A DNA stretch of 64,000 bases, taken from Hamadaea tsunoensis DSM 44101 (GTDB lineage: Bacteria; Actinomycetota; Actinomycetes; Mycobacteriales; Micromonosporaceae). The DNA lies in the NCBI RefSeq assembly GCF_000428945.1, contig NZ_AUAX01000034.1:34726-98725 (forward strand). The letters are read 5' to 3'. Both the position numbers and the translations under genes were made by a program. Shown piece after piece: positions 47,891-56,322 of the stretch; the first letter of the stretch is position 1; every line of letters begins with the position of its first letter. Under the pieces are notes generated by a model. It was given only the letters and a program-made list of their open reading frames with translations. It did no database searches and was not told where the DNA came from.

Positions 47891-48391
47891 ATGGAGTTGT
47901 CGCCCTATCTCGAGAATCTGCAGCGCGACCTGGCCCAGGCGGCCGCCCCCGGCGGCGCCGAGGTCACCCAGGCCGCGACGCTGCTCGCCGGTTCCCTGGA
48001 GGCCTCCGCGCGGCTGTGCCTCATGGAGGCGCTGTCGGACGCGGCGGCCGAGATCACGAGCAAGTTGAGCTCCGCCGCCGTCGAGGTGCGCCTGCGCGGT
48101 CGCGACGCCGACCTGGTCGTCACCGAGACGGTGCCCGAACAGCCGCAGCCGATGCCGGCCGCCGCCCCGCCGCCCACCGGCGACGGCGAGCAGGCTCGGA
48201 TCACCCTGCGCCTGCCCGAGCAGCTCAAGGAGGCGGTCGAGCGCGCCGCCGCCACCGAGGGCATCTCCACCAACGCCTGGCTCGTCCGCGCGATCGGCAT
48301 CGCGACGACGCGCCCCACCGCACCGCCACCACCGCCGCCCGGCCCCGGCTTCATGCCCGGCCGCCGGATCACCGGCTTCGCCCAGGCCTGA
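47891..48391 (+). CDS. Ribbon-helix-helix (HicB/Arc-like) regulator
   Basis: A 166-residue protein. The N-terminal half (about 1-80) is helical with a short beta segment VEVRLRGRDADLVVTE; residues about 100-135 (ARITLRLPEQLKEAVERAA then EGISTNAWLVRAIG) form a ribbon-helix-helix DNA-binding domain; the C-terminus is Pro/Gly-rich. RHH proteins bind paired palindromes, and two GTGACRTCAC palindromes cover its own promoter, so it is probably an autorepressor. It is followed 90 bp later by a DUF4097 gene, its likely target. No toxin gene is adjacent. Confidence 0.82.
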   Translation: MELSPYLENLQRDLAQAAAPGGAEVTQAATLLAGSLEASARLCLMEALSDAAAEITSKLSSAAVEVRLRGRDADLVVTETVPEQPQPMPAAAPPPTGDGEQARITLRLPEQLKEAVERAAATEGISTNAWLVRAIGIATTRPTAPPPPPPGPGFMPGRRITGFAQA

Positions 48392-48481
48392 TCGGGCGTA
48401 CGCCCCGGCCGACGGGGCCGCACAGCTACTGAGCCGCCCGACGCTGCTCAAAGACTTCACGTACGGAGAGGAACATTCGTC

Positions 48482-49279
48482 ATGCCCACTTTTCCCGTCA
48501 CCGGACCCGTTCTCGCCGAGGTCCGCATCGCGTCCGGCCGCCTCGACACGCGGGCGGAGGCCGGGCGTACCACGGTCGACGTCTCGGTCACGCCGCTCGA
48601 CGCGACCGACGCCGCCCGGGACGCCGCGGCGCGTACCACTGTGGAGATGCACGGCGACCGGCTGGTCGTGAAGACCCCGGACAACAACGCCGGCTGGCTG
48701 CGCAAGCGGAGCGCCAGCGTCAAGATCGTCATCGGGCTGCCCGAGAACAGCGGGCTCGAACTGCGCATGGCGTCGGCGGACGCGACGCTCGCCGGCACCT
48801 ACAACGCCGTCGACGTGCACACCGCCAGCGGCGACGTCAGCCTGGACGGCGCCACCGGTGACGTCACCGCCGACGCGGCCAGCGGCGACGTTCGCGTCGG
48901 CCGGGTGGGCGGCTCGCTGAAGCTCAACACGGCCAGCGGCGACCTGCGCGCCGACTCGATCGACGGCGGCGTGACCGTCCACTCGGCCAGCGGCGACGTC
49001 ACCATCGGCACGGTCGGCAACGGCCTCAAGGTCAACACCGCCAGCGGCGACGTACGCATCGGCGCTCTGCGGGCCGGGGCGGCGAAGGTCACCTGCGCGA
49101 GCGGCGACGTCACCGTCGGCGTACCGGCCGGGACCAGCGTCTGGATGGACGTGCACTCCATGTCCGGCCGCGTACGCAGTGATCTGGACCCGTCGAACGC
49201 CCCCGAGGGCGGCCAGGCGCACGTGTCGCTGAGCCTGCGCTCGATGAGCGGCGACGTGACCATCACGCGGGCGGCCTGA
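48482..49279 (+). CDS. DUF4097 beta-repeat protein
   Basis: A 265-residue protein of about seven strand repeats, each with the turn (T/A/S)-SG-D-(V/L), at roughly 18-residue steps from about residue 115 to 262 (for example TASGDVSLDG, SASGDVTIG, SMSGDVTITRA). This right-handed beta-solenoid-like pattern is DUF4097. No signal peptide, so it is probably cytosolic. Function unknown. SD-like GAGAGGAA precedes the ATG. Co-transcription with the RHH regulator is likely. Confidence 0.85.
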   Translation: MPTFPVTGPVLAEVRIASGRLDTRAEAGRTTVDVSVTPLDATDAARDAAARTTVEMHGDRLVVKTPDNNAGWLRKRSASVKIVIGLPENSGLELRMASADATLAGTYNAVDVHTASGDVSLDGATGDVTADAASGDVRVGRVGGSLKLNTASGDLRADSIDGGVTVHSASGDVTIGTVGNGLKVNTASGDVRIGALRAGAAKVTCASGDVTVGVPAGTSVWMDVHSMSGRVRSDLDPSNAPEGGQAHVSLSLRSMSGDVTITRAA

Positions 49280-49296
49280 CCCCGACGCGGCACGAC

Positions 49297-49321
49297 AGAG
49301 GCGCCCGACCGGGGCGCCTCT
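49297..49321. terminator. Bidirectional terminator, DUF4097 / DUF2752 genes
   Basis: AGAGGCGCCC pairs with GGGCGCCTCT (10 bp) around CGACCG between convergent stops. Confidence 0.75.
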
Positions 49322-49371
49322 CGTGCGTGGTTCTCAGGATCGGTTGCGGGGCTCGGGAGCAGCCGTGCGGC

Positions 49372-49866
49372 TCAGACGTACAGCCAGGTGAACGGAGCGA
49401 TCGGGAGGTTCCGGATGATCGTGAAGACGCCCCAGGCGCCGAGGAACCAGGCGATGGCCTTCGGGCCGACCTTCAGCTGCGGAATGCGCAGATTGAAGAT
49501 CTTGTTCCCGGCCCACGCGATGTACGCGTAGAGCAGGAAAGGCACCGCGAAGACGAAGAGGGCGTGGTGCCGGGCAGCCGCCGGCAGGTCGCCGTGCATC
49601 AGGTACCAGGCGGCCCGGGTGCCGCCACAGCCGGGGCAGTCGAAGCCGGTCGTCAGCTTCACCAGGCACGCGGGCGGGTCGCCGGCCTGTGCCGCGGCCG
49701 GGTGCGTGAAGAGCGTGTAGCCCAGCGCTCCCGCGATGCACGCGAGCGCGGCCACGGGCGCGACCCACTTCGGGGCGCGCTGACCCATCCGGGTCATCCA
49801 GACCGTGAACCGGTCCTGCGGCGGAACCATCACCGCGGCGCCCGGCGCGGGGTGAACCTGCGTCAT
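49372..49866 (-). CDS. DUF2752 membrane protein
   Basis: A 164-residue protein with the DUF2752 motif CPGCGGTRAAW (about 88-98) after a membrane helix (about 35-55) and another (about 105-125); two or three segments in total. Function unknown. The ATG overlaps the stop of the upstream gene by 4 bp (ATGA), so it is co-translated with the YcaQ-like gene. The open frame that reads on to 51354 is shadow. Confidence 0.85.
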   Translation of the reverse strand: MTQVHPAPGAAVMVPPQDRFTVWMTRMGQRAPKWVAPVAALACIAGALGYTLFTHPAAAQAGDPPACLVKLTTGFDCPGCGGTRAAWYLMHGDLPAAARHHALFVFAVPFLLYAYIAWAGNKIFNLRIPQLKVGPKAIAWFLGAWGVFTIIRNLPIAPFTWLYV

Positions 49867-51071
49867 GCCGATGACGTTACACCGTTGAGTACAGCCGCGA
49901 GGTCGCCTCGTTCGGCCGGTGCGACCGCGCTCAGGCCGAGCCAGCCGGCCATTCGTTCGAGCTCGGGCCGCAGCGCCCGGGCGGTGCTTTCCGGATCGAT
50001 GCCCGGCTCTGCCCACACCGCCGGTACGCGCAGCACGCCCGCCTTGCGGTCGGCCTTGAGATCGGCCCGGGCGGTGAACCGGTCGCCCTGCAGGAACGGC
50101 AGGACGTAGTAGCCGTGTTCGCGCTTGGGCTCGGGCACGTAGATCTCGATCCGGTAGCGCAGCCCGAACAGCCGCTCGGTGCGGTCGCGTTCCCAGATCA
50201 GCGGGTCGAACGGGCTGACGAAGGTGTTGACGCTCGGCTTGCGCGGGCCCGGCGCGTCCTGGTGCAGGTACGCCTGCTGCTTCCAGCCCTGCACCGTGAC
50301 CGGGACGAGGACGCCGGCCTCGACCAGGTCGGCGACCGCCTGCCGGGAACCCTGCGGCGGCAGCCGGAAGTAGTCGCGCAGCTCGAATTCGGCGGCGATC
50401 CCGAAGGCCCGGGCGGCCACCTCGACCAGCGTCCGGTACGCCTCCTCGTCGGTCGGCGTCGGCGCGGCCACCACCTCCGGCGGCAGGACGCGCGACGTCA
50501 GGTCGTAGCGCCGGGCGAACGAGCCGTTGCGGCCGGCACTGGTGACGGCACCCTCGTAGAACAGGAATTCCAGAGCCTGCTTGGTGTCCGACCAGTTCCA
50601 GCCCCAGTCGACCTTGGCCCGCGGCACGTCCTCCTCGATCTCGGCGGCGGTCACGGGCCCGCGGGCCTCGACCTCGTCGAGCACCCACCGGACGAGGTCC
50701 GGGCGGTTCTCGGCGATCGAGCGCGGCCCGCCCCACGCCTTCTCCCGGGCCTGCCTCATCCGCCAGCGCAGAGCCGGCTGCAGGTGCACCGGCACCAGGG
50801 ATGCCACGTGCGCCCAGTATTCGAAGAGCCACCGCGGCCGGCGGCTGCTCGCACGGTCGAGCAGCGCGGTGTCGTACGGCCCGATCCGGCTGTACGCCGG
50901 CATGTAATGCGCCCGCTGCAGCACGTTGACCGAGTCGATCTGCAGCAGGCCGGTCGATTCCACCACCCGCCGCAGGTGGCGCGCTGTCGGTGGCGAGGTC
51001 AGGGCGCGGCCGCCGAACCCCTGGGCGGCGAGGGTGATCCGGCGGGCCTGTGTCAGCGTGAACCGTTCCAT
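49863..51071 (-). CDS. AlkZ/YcaQ-like winged-helix DNA glycosylase
   Basis: HTH_42 family proteins (YcaQ, AlkZ) unhook DNA interstrand crosslinks or alkylated bases. The 402-residue product has the LQIDSVNVLQRAHYMPAYSR segment with the QxD motif seen in YcaQ-type members (AlkZ-type has QxQ), the YEYWAHVASLVP-like region and repeated winged helices (about 110-170, 215-265). The call rests on these motifs. It is upstream of DUF2752 with a 4-bp overlap. A TATGTT box 8 nt before the ATG suggests leaderless transcription. LexA or PafBC regulation is not visible. Confidence 0.82.
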   Translation of the reverse strand: MERFTLTQARRITLAAQGFGGRALTSPPTARHLRRVVESTGLLQIDSVNVLQRAHYMPAYSRIGPYDTALLDRASSRRPRWLFEYWAHVASLVPVHLQPALRWRMRQAREKAWGGPRSIAENRPDLVRWVLDEVEARGPVTAAEIEEDVPRAKVDWGWNWSDTKQALEFLFYEGAVTSAGRNGSFARRYDLTSRVLPPEVVAAPTPTDEEAYRTLVEVAARAFGIAAEFELRDYFRLPPQGSRQAVADLVEAGVLVPVTVQGWKQQAYLHQDAPGPRKPSVNTFVSPFDPLIWERDRTERLFGLRYRIEIYVPEPKREHGYYVLPFLQGDRFTARADLKADRKAGVLRVPAVWAEPGIDPESTARALRPELERMAGWLGLSAVAPAERGDLAAVLNGVTSSA

Positions 51072-51114
51072 CGCCGCCCAACATAACCAGTGGCACCGAC
51101 ATTTCCGGGTTGGC

Positions 51115-51120
51115 TACCGT
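51115..51120 (+). promoter_or_regulatory. -10 box for leaderless GNAT gene
   Basis: TACCGT, 7 nt before the ATG at 51128. Confidence 0.4.
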
Positions 51121-51127
51121 CCAGGGC

Positions 51128-51640
51128 ATGGTGCATGTACGCGACCTGCGCGAAGAAGACGTCGACCTGGTCGCCGCCAACCACGTGGCGGCCTGGCGGT
51201 GGGCGTACCGGGGGATCGTCGACGACAGCGTCCTCGACGGGCTGGATCCGGCCCGCCGGGCCGCCCAGCGCCGGGAATGGATGGCGGCCGGCACCGGCGC
51301 GCGGATGCTCGTGGCCGTCGGCGAGGACGACAAGCCGATCGCGCACGCGGACATCGGGCCCTACCGCGACGACAACGGCACCGCACCCGAGGTCGGCGAG
51401 GTGTACGCGATCTACGCCGCCCCCGCGTACGTCGGGATGGGCGCCGGTGCGGCCCTGATGGCGGCGGCGCTGGACGCCCTGCCCCAACCCGAGGTACGCC
51501 TCTGGGTGCTGGAGGAGAACGCGCTCGCCCGCCGGTTCTACGAGAAGTTCGGGCTAAGGCCGGACGGGGTCCGCGAGATCTGGACGCCCACCGGCAGCGG
51601 CACCGGCTACCCCGAGCTGCGCTACAGCATCGTCCGCTGA
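51128..51640 (+). CDS. GNAT acetyltransferase
   Basis: A 170-residue single-domain GNAT: N-terminal VHVRDLREEDVDLVAANHVAAW, acetyl-CoA loop VGMGAGAALMAAAL (about 99-112), then LWVLEENALARRFYEKFGLRPDG (motif B). Substrate unknown. ATG 51128 follows TACCGT by 7 nt; the TTG 51110 frame start is not credible. Its last 87 bp overlap the end of the mannosyltransferase gene on the other strand. Confidence 0.85.
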   Translation: MVHVRDLREEDVDLVAANHVAAWRWAYRGIVDDSVLDGLDPARRAAQRREWMAAGTGARMLVAVGEDDKPIAHADIGPYRDDNGTAPEVGEVYAIYAAPAYVGMGAGAALMAAALDALPQPEVRLWVLEENALARRFYEKFGLRPDGVREIWTPTGSGTGYPELRYSIVR

Positions 51641-52726
51641 CCGGGACGGCACCGCGAACAGGAACACGACCGTGATGAACACGTACGCGTTGCTGCCCAG
51701 GTAGCCCCAGAAGCTGAAGAACCGGTTGTCGAACACCCAGACGAGCTTGCTGCACAAGATCACGTAGCTGACGGCGGCGAGCCGGAACCGCCAGCCGCCG
51801 GCCCGGACGAGCAGGACGAACGCGGGGACCAGCCAGACCAGGTGGTGGATCCACGTGACCGGGCTGAGCAGGCAGCTCACCACGCCGGTGAGGGCCAGCC
51901 CGGTGACCAGGTCGGCCTGACGGATCTTCCAGATCCAGACCGCGACGGCCGCGAGCACGAGTACCAGCCACAAGACCTTCGACGGGTGCGCCGGATCGAG
52001 CCGCGCGACCAGCCCCTGCAACGACTGGTTGGAGACGAAGGCCAGCGAACCGACCCGGTCGGTGTCCCACAACGCGTTCGTGAAGAACTCCCGGGCCGCG
52101 TCCGGCGCGATCGCGCACGCCACGAGCGTGACCCCGGCGGCGGTCGCCATCGCCGTGCCGGCCGCCCGGAACCTCCGGGTCACGAGCAGGTAGATGATGA
52201 ACAGCCCGGGCGTCAGCTTGATCGCGGTCGCCAGGCCGATCCCGATGCCGGCCCACCACCTCCGTTGCCGGGTGGGGAACAGCAGATCCCCCGCCACCAG
52301 AGCCACGAGCAGCATGTTCACCTGCCCGAACAGGAACGTCTCCCGCATCGGCTCGTACGCGATCAGCAGCGCCAGCGTGATCCCGGCCGCGTACAGGGCG
52401 TCGCGGGGGACGAGCGGGCGTACCAGCCACCAGACGACCAGAACGGTGGCGGCGATCGTCAGAACGGACGCGATCGTGATGGCGACCGGCCACGGCACGA
52501 TGGCCATCGGCAGCATCGCGAACGCCGCGAACGGCGGATACGTGAAACCGTACGTGCTGTTCGGCTTCAGGTAGTCGTACAGTTCCCCGTGCCCGTGCGC
52601 CCACCAGTTGATGGCGCCGAAATACACCTTCAAGTCGAAGAACCCGTGCCGCGTCGCGAAAGCCGCGTCGAAGGCCAAGGCCGCGAGCGCGATCACCGCG
52701 ACGAGCGCCGCCCTGCTCTTCCCCAC
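51554..52726 (-). CDS. GT87 (DUF2029) membrane mannosyltransferase
   Basis: PimE-like polyprenyl-phosphate-mannose-dependent mannosyltransferase family. The 390-residue product has about ten hydrophobic segments, the external loop FFDLKVYFGAINWWAHG with the conserved Asp in the first loop, TYPPFAAF and SNQSLQGL motifs and a positively charged cytosolic end. GTG 52726 has GGGAGGGAC 8 nt upstream. Its tail overlaps the GNAT gene by 87 bp, so the last 28 residues (including AVAQLGVAGAAAGGRPDLAD) are read antisense to that gene and look unconserved. Role in lipoglycan or glycan synthesis is inferred. Confidence 0.85.
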   Translation of the reverse strand: MGKSRAALVAVIALAALAFDAAFATRHGFFDLKVYFGAINWWAHGHGELYDYLKPNSTYGFTYPPFAAFAMLPMAIVPWPVAITIASVLTIAATVLVVWWLVRPLVPRDALYAAGITLALLIAYEPMRETFLFGQVNMLLVALVAGDLLFPTRQRRWWAGIGIGLATAIKLTPGLFIIYLLVTRRFRAAGTAMATAAGVTLVACAIAPDAAREFFTNALWDTDRVGSLAFVSNQSLQGLVARLDPAHPSKVLWLVLVLAAVAVWIWKIRQADLVTGLALTGVVSCLLSPVTWIHHLVWLVPAFVLLVRAGGWRFRLAAVSYVILCSKLVWVFDNRFFSFWGYLGSNAYVFITVVFLFAVPSRSADDAVAQLGVAGAAAGGRPDLADPVRP

Positions 52727-52757
52727 CGCCGGTCCCTCCCCTTCCCCGTACCACGGG

Positions 52758-52763
52758 TAGGCT
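52758..52763 (+). promoter_or_regulatory. -10 box for second leaderless GNAT gene
   Basis: TAGGCT, 8 nt before the GTG at 52772. Confidence 0.4.
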
Positions 52764-52771
52764 CTCACGTC

Positions 52772-53329
52772 GTGGCTGTGGGTTTCGTGCGACCCGCGCG
52801 TCCCGGCGACGCCGGGGAGATCGCGCGCATTCAGGTGGCGACGTGGCGCGTCGCGTACCGTCGTCTCTTCCCTCGCCCTGTCCTCGACGGCCTGGACGAA
52901 CAGGCCATCGCGGGCGGCTGGCGGGATGCGATCGTGGCACCGCCCACGGGAGGCCACCGCGTCCTCGTCGCGCTCGAGCAACCCGCGTCCGACCCAGCGT
53001 ACTTGGTGGGATTCGTCGCGTTCGGGCCGCTCGACGAAGATCACATGACGCCCGGCGAGACGGCCTCACCGACGGTCGGCGGCATCACCGAACTGCTGGT
53101 CGAGCCCCGCTGGGGCCGGCGCGGCCACGGCAGCCGGCTGCTCGCGGCGGCTGTCGATCACTGGCGGGACGACGGAGTGGGCGCCGCCGTGGCCTGGGTG
53201 TTCGACCAGGCCCCGGCCATGGGGAAGTTCCTCGGATCGGCAGGCTGGGCGCTGGACGGGAACACCCGCGCGCTCGACGTCGACGACATGCTGGTTCCGC
53301 AATCCCGGTACTACGCCGCGCTCACCTGA
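52772..53329 (+). CDS. GNAT acetyltransferase
   Basis: A 185-residue GNAT: FVRPARPGDAGEIARIQVATWRVAYR at the N-terminus, then GITELLVEPRWGRRGHGSRLLAAAV (acetyl-CoA loop, about 106-130) and FLGSAGWALDGNTRAL. It resembles the other GNAT 1.6 kb away in its N-terminal segment, and both may be derived from one duplication. Divergent from the mannosyltransferase gene. Start GTG; repeat C begins 5 bp after its stop. Confidence 0.82.
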   Translation: MAVGFVRPARPGDAGEIARIQVATWRVAYRRLFPRPVLDGLDEQAIAGGWRDAIVAPPTGGHRVLVALEQPASDPAYLVGFVAFGPLDEDHMTPGETASPTVGGITELLVEPRWGRRGHGSRLLAAAVDHWRDDGVGAAVAWVFDQAPAMGKFLGSAGWALDGNTRALDVDDMLVPQSRYYAALT

Positions 53330-53334
53330 TCAAA

Positions 53335-54215
53335 TCAAGATCCCTTTTAAGCATACTTTGTCCCGGGTTCGTCGATCTCACTTCCGCTCCTCCCGCGGGA
53401 GACCGTTCCGCCCCTATCGCTGCGCTCCGGGGCCCATCACGGTCGGCGATCTTGCGCGAATGTCCGGGCATTTCGGGTGCGTCGGACGAAATTCGGGGCA
53501 TTCATGCAAGATCGTCGGCCATCTTGGAGATCGGGGACACCATCCGGCCCTGGCGGGTTCTGGCCGTTCGCGACTTTGTCGCGACTGTCCGACTTGTGCG
53601 CCCGGCCAACGGCCTATGAGGTGATCGTTTACGGCTGAGGTGCGAAAACGGCCGCTCGGTGCATGATCGTTTACGGTCCTGGAGCACACTGACCGGGTTC
53701 CGCTACACCTGACACGTAATCGATCATGCAGATCGGGCCGGATTTACACCCCAGCCGTAAACGATCAAGAAACCAGCACGCCGTGTTCACCTGGCGGAAG
53801 ATCGTTCCCGCATCACGGACAACTACTGAGCGCAGGCCGGCGTGGACGTAATCCACAGCGGCCGAGATGCAAAAACGCATCCCTCGCCCAAGATTCACAG
53901 CAGTCCGGATGTAGGAAAACGGCCTTTTATCTACATCCCAGCCGCAATGGATCGAGGGGATGGACCCGAAATCTACATCCCAGCCGCGAACGATCACCAA
54001 CCAGCCGACCCACCCAACCGCCATATCGGACAGTCACGACAAAGTCCGGACGGGGGGTTGGGGGTAACGGCGACCGGACGACGAAGAACGATGCTTCGCC
54101 CCACAAACCTGGCAGTGCAGGCCTCGGAGCGAAGCGGAGAGGCCGGAACGGTCTCCCGCGCGAGGAGCGGAAGCGAGATCGACGAACCCGGGACAAAATC
54201 TTAAAACGATCTTGA
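53335..54215. repeat. Intergenic modular repeat, copy C (M1, M3, M2, inverted M1)
   Basis: An 881-bp element that starts 5 bp after the GNAT stop and ends 8 bp before the dapB stop. Outer ends are inverted: TCAAGATC (53335-53342) and GATCTTGA (54208-54215), then TTTGTCCCGGG at 53357 and its complement ending at 54197. M2 (53574-54044) has inverted ends with one mismatch. A further hairpin module M3 (arms 53447-53475 and 53487-53514) interrupts the left M1. GATC/CGGCTG units lie at 53623, 53742, 53931 and 53973 with two decayed copies near 53850 and 53895. No gene is apparent. Confidence 0.92.
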
Positions 54216-54223
54216 ACTGGCCT

Positions 54224-54982
54224 TCAGAGAAGAGCGTCGAGGCCAACCGTCAGGCCCGGCCGGGAGATCACGGATCGGATCGCGAGCACCACGCCGGGCA
54301 TGAACGACGAGCGATCGAACGAGTCGTGGCGGATCGTCAGCGTCTCGCCCTGCGTACCGAAGATGATCTCCTGGTGGGCGACCAGACCGCGGGCTCGGAC
54401 CGAGTGCACGTGCACCCCTTCGACCGTGGCGCCGCGGGCGCCGTCCATCAGGTCGCGGGTGGCGTCGGGCATGTCGCCCTGACCGGCTTCCTTGCGGGCG
54501 GCCGCGATGATCTCGGCGGTACGCAGAGCCGTGCCCGACGGGGCGTCCAGCTTCTGCGGGTGGTGCTGCTCGATGATCTCGATCGACTCGAAGTACTTCG
54601 CGGCGCGGCCGGCGAACTCCATCATGAGGACGGCGCCGATGGCGAAGTTGGGGGCGATCACGACGCCGACCCCGGGCCGGTCGGCGAGCCAGGCACGGAC
54701 GGTGTCCGTACGCTGCTCGGTGAAGCCGCTGGTGCCGACCACGACGTGGACGCCGCGGGCGATGCACCATTCGAGGTTGTCCATGACCGCGCCGGGATGC
54801 GTGAAGTCCACGACGACCGCAGCGCCCGCGTCGACGATGCCGGCCAGGTCGTCGCCCTGGTCGAGGGCGGCCGCGAGGTCCAGCCCGGCGGTCGCCTCGA
54901 CGGTGCGGCAGACCTCGCCGCCCATCCGGCCACGGGCGCCCAGCACGGCGACGCGGATGGGGTCGGTTCCCTGCGTAGTCAC
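54224..54982 (-). CDS. dapB: 4-Hydroxy-tetrahydrodipicolinate reductase
   Basis: Reduces the DapA product in lysine and DAP synthesis. The 252-residue product has the nucleotide-binding VAVLGARGRMG (about 11-21), the proton-donor and substrate motif EIIEQHHPQKLDAPSGTA (about 142-159) and the conserved NFAIGAVL. GTG start lies 6 nt after TAGGTT (leaderless), although a 37-bp gap to the M16 gene also allows read-through. Repeat C lies just after its stop. Confidence 0.96.
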   Translation of the reverse strand: MTTQGTDPIRVAVLGARGRMGGEVCRTVEATAGLDLAAALDQGDDLAGIVDAGAAVVVDFTHPGAVMDNLEWCIARGVHVVVGTSGFTEQRTDTVRAWLADRPGVGVVIAPNFAIGAVLMMEFAGRAAKYFESIEIIEQHHPQKLDAPSGTALRTAEIIAAARKEAGQGDMPDATRDLMDGARGATVEGVHVHSVRARGLVAHQEIIFGTQGETLTIRHDSFDRSSFMPGVVLAIRSVISRPGLTVGLDALL

Positions 54983-54988
54983 AGCGAC

Positions 54989-54994
54989 AACCTA
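54989..54994 (-). promoter_or_regulatory. -10 box for leaderless dapB
   Basis: TAGGTT on the minus strand, 6 nt before the GTG of dapB. Confidence 0.5.
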
Positions 54995-55019
54995 CCGCAC
55001 CGCCGGCCGGGCGTTCGGG

Positions 55020-56315
55020 TCAACGGGGCCCGATGAGCGCCAGGTAGTCGGGGCCGCCGAGGATCTCCGCGGCGATCTCGCTGACGTCCTCGACGGACAC
55101 GGACTCGATGCGGCGCAGCAGTTCGTCGACCGACAGGATGTCGCCGAACAGCAGCTCGCCCTTTGCCAGCCGGGACATCCGCGAGCCGGTGTCCTCCAGG
55201 CCGAGGACCAGCGCACCCTTGAGCATCCCCTTGCCCCGGCGCAGTTCGGCCTCGGTGATCGGGTCGGCCGCCATCAGCGCCAGCTGGTCGCGCGCGATCG
55301 AGAGCACCTCGTCGACCTTGCCCGGGGCGCAGCCCGCGTACACGCCGAAGGTGCCGGCCTCGGCGTACTGGGAGGTGTAGGAGAACACCGAGTACGCGAG
55401 CCCGCGCTTCTCGCGGATCTCCTGGAACAGCCGGCTCGACATGCCGCCGCCGAGGACGTTGTTGAGCACGCCCGCGGCGAACCGCCGCTCGTCCCGCCGG
55501 CCGATACCGGGGCCGCCGAGCACCAGATGGGCCTGCTCGGTGTCCTTGCTCCGGCTGGCGGTACGCGGCGGCGCGTACACGACGGGCGCGTCCATGCTCC
55601 GCGGACCATCCGGTACGCCGGCCGGCCGGTCGAGGTCCGTTCCGGCCAGCGCGGCGACGACCTGGGCCACGACGAGGTCGTGGTCGAGCCGGCCGGCCGC
55701 CGCGATCACCATGGCGGCGGGTTCGTAGCGCGCGTGGTAGAAGCCGTCGATCTGGTCCCGGGACATCGGCGTGATCGAGTCGACCGTGCCGGAGATCAGC
55801 CGGGCCAGCGGGTGATCTCCGAAGACCAGCTCGGCGTGCAGGTCGTGGACCTCGTCGGCCGGCTCGTCCTCGCTCATGGCGATCTCTTCGAGGATGACGC
55901 CGCGCTCGGTCTCCACATCGGAGGGATTGAGGACGGAGTTGGCCACGGCGTCGCACATGACGTCGATGGCCAGCGGCAGATCCTCGTCGAGTACGCGCGC
56001 GTAGTAGCACGTGTACTCCTTGGTGGTGAAGGCGTTCGTCTCGCCGCCCACCGCCTCGATCGCCGCCGAGATGTCCAGGGCGGTACGCCGGCGGGTCCCC
56101 TTGAACAGCAGGTGTTCAAGGAAGTGCGAGGCGCCGCCGTCGGCCGCGCTCTCGTCACGGGAACCGACGCCGACCCAGATGCCGAACGACACGCTGCGCA
56201 TGGCCGGCACGTTCTCGGTGACGATCCGCAGCCCTGAGGGCAGGACCGTACGACGGACCGTGCCGTCCAGTGGCTGAGCCAGGCTGGACGGCACGGTGCT
56301 GAAACTCTGCGACAC
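55020..56315 (-). CDS. M16-family zinc metallopeptidase
   Basis: A 431-residue processing-peptidase-like protein with the inverted zinc motif HFLEH (about 64-68) and the distal glutamate region (ETERGVILEEIAMSEDEPA, about 130-148), so the active-site set looks intact. The GTG start lies 7 bp after the pnp stop, the common pnp-M16-dapB order in actinobacteria. Substrate unknown; some homologues cut small peptides. Confidence 0.9.
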   Translation of the reverse strand: MSQSFSTVPSSLAQPLDGTVRRTVLPSGLRIVTENVPAMRSVSFGIWVGVGSRDESAADGGASHFLEHLLFKGTRRRTALDISAAIEAVGGETNAFTTKEYTCYYARVLDEDLPLAIDVMCDAVANSVLNPSDVETERGVILEEIAMSEDEPADEVHDLHAELVFGDHPLARLISGTVDSITPMSRDQIDGFYHARYEPAAMVIAAAGRLDHDLVVAQVVAALAGTDLDRPAGVPDGPRSMDAPVVYAPPRTASRSKDTEQAHLVLGGPGIGRRDERRFAAGVLNNVLGGGMSSRLFQEIREKRGLAYSVFSYTSQYAEAGTFGVYAGCAPGKVDEVLSIARDQLALMAADPITEAELRRGKGMLKGALVLGLEDTGSRMSRLAKGELLFGDILSVDELLRRIESVSVEDVSEIAAEILGGPDYLALIGPR

Positions 56316-56322
56316 GTCGGGA

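Noticed and set aside
47891..49279. RHH plus DUF4097 as a toxin-antitoxin module
   Set aside because: DUF4097 resembles a beta-solenoid, not a known toxin, and is 90 bp away and larger than typical toxins.
53574..54044. M2 repeats as a CRISPR array
   Set aside because: Units alternate in orientation, have unequal spacing and spacers recur between copies; no cas genes.
53358..54196. Short peptides starting MSRVRRSHFRSSRGRP in copies A-D
   Set aside because: They recur only because the repeat DNA is conserved; they lie in different contexts with divergent continuations and no ribosome-binding site.
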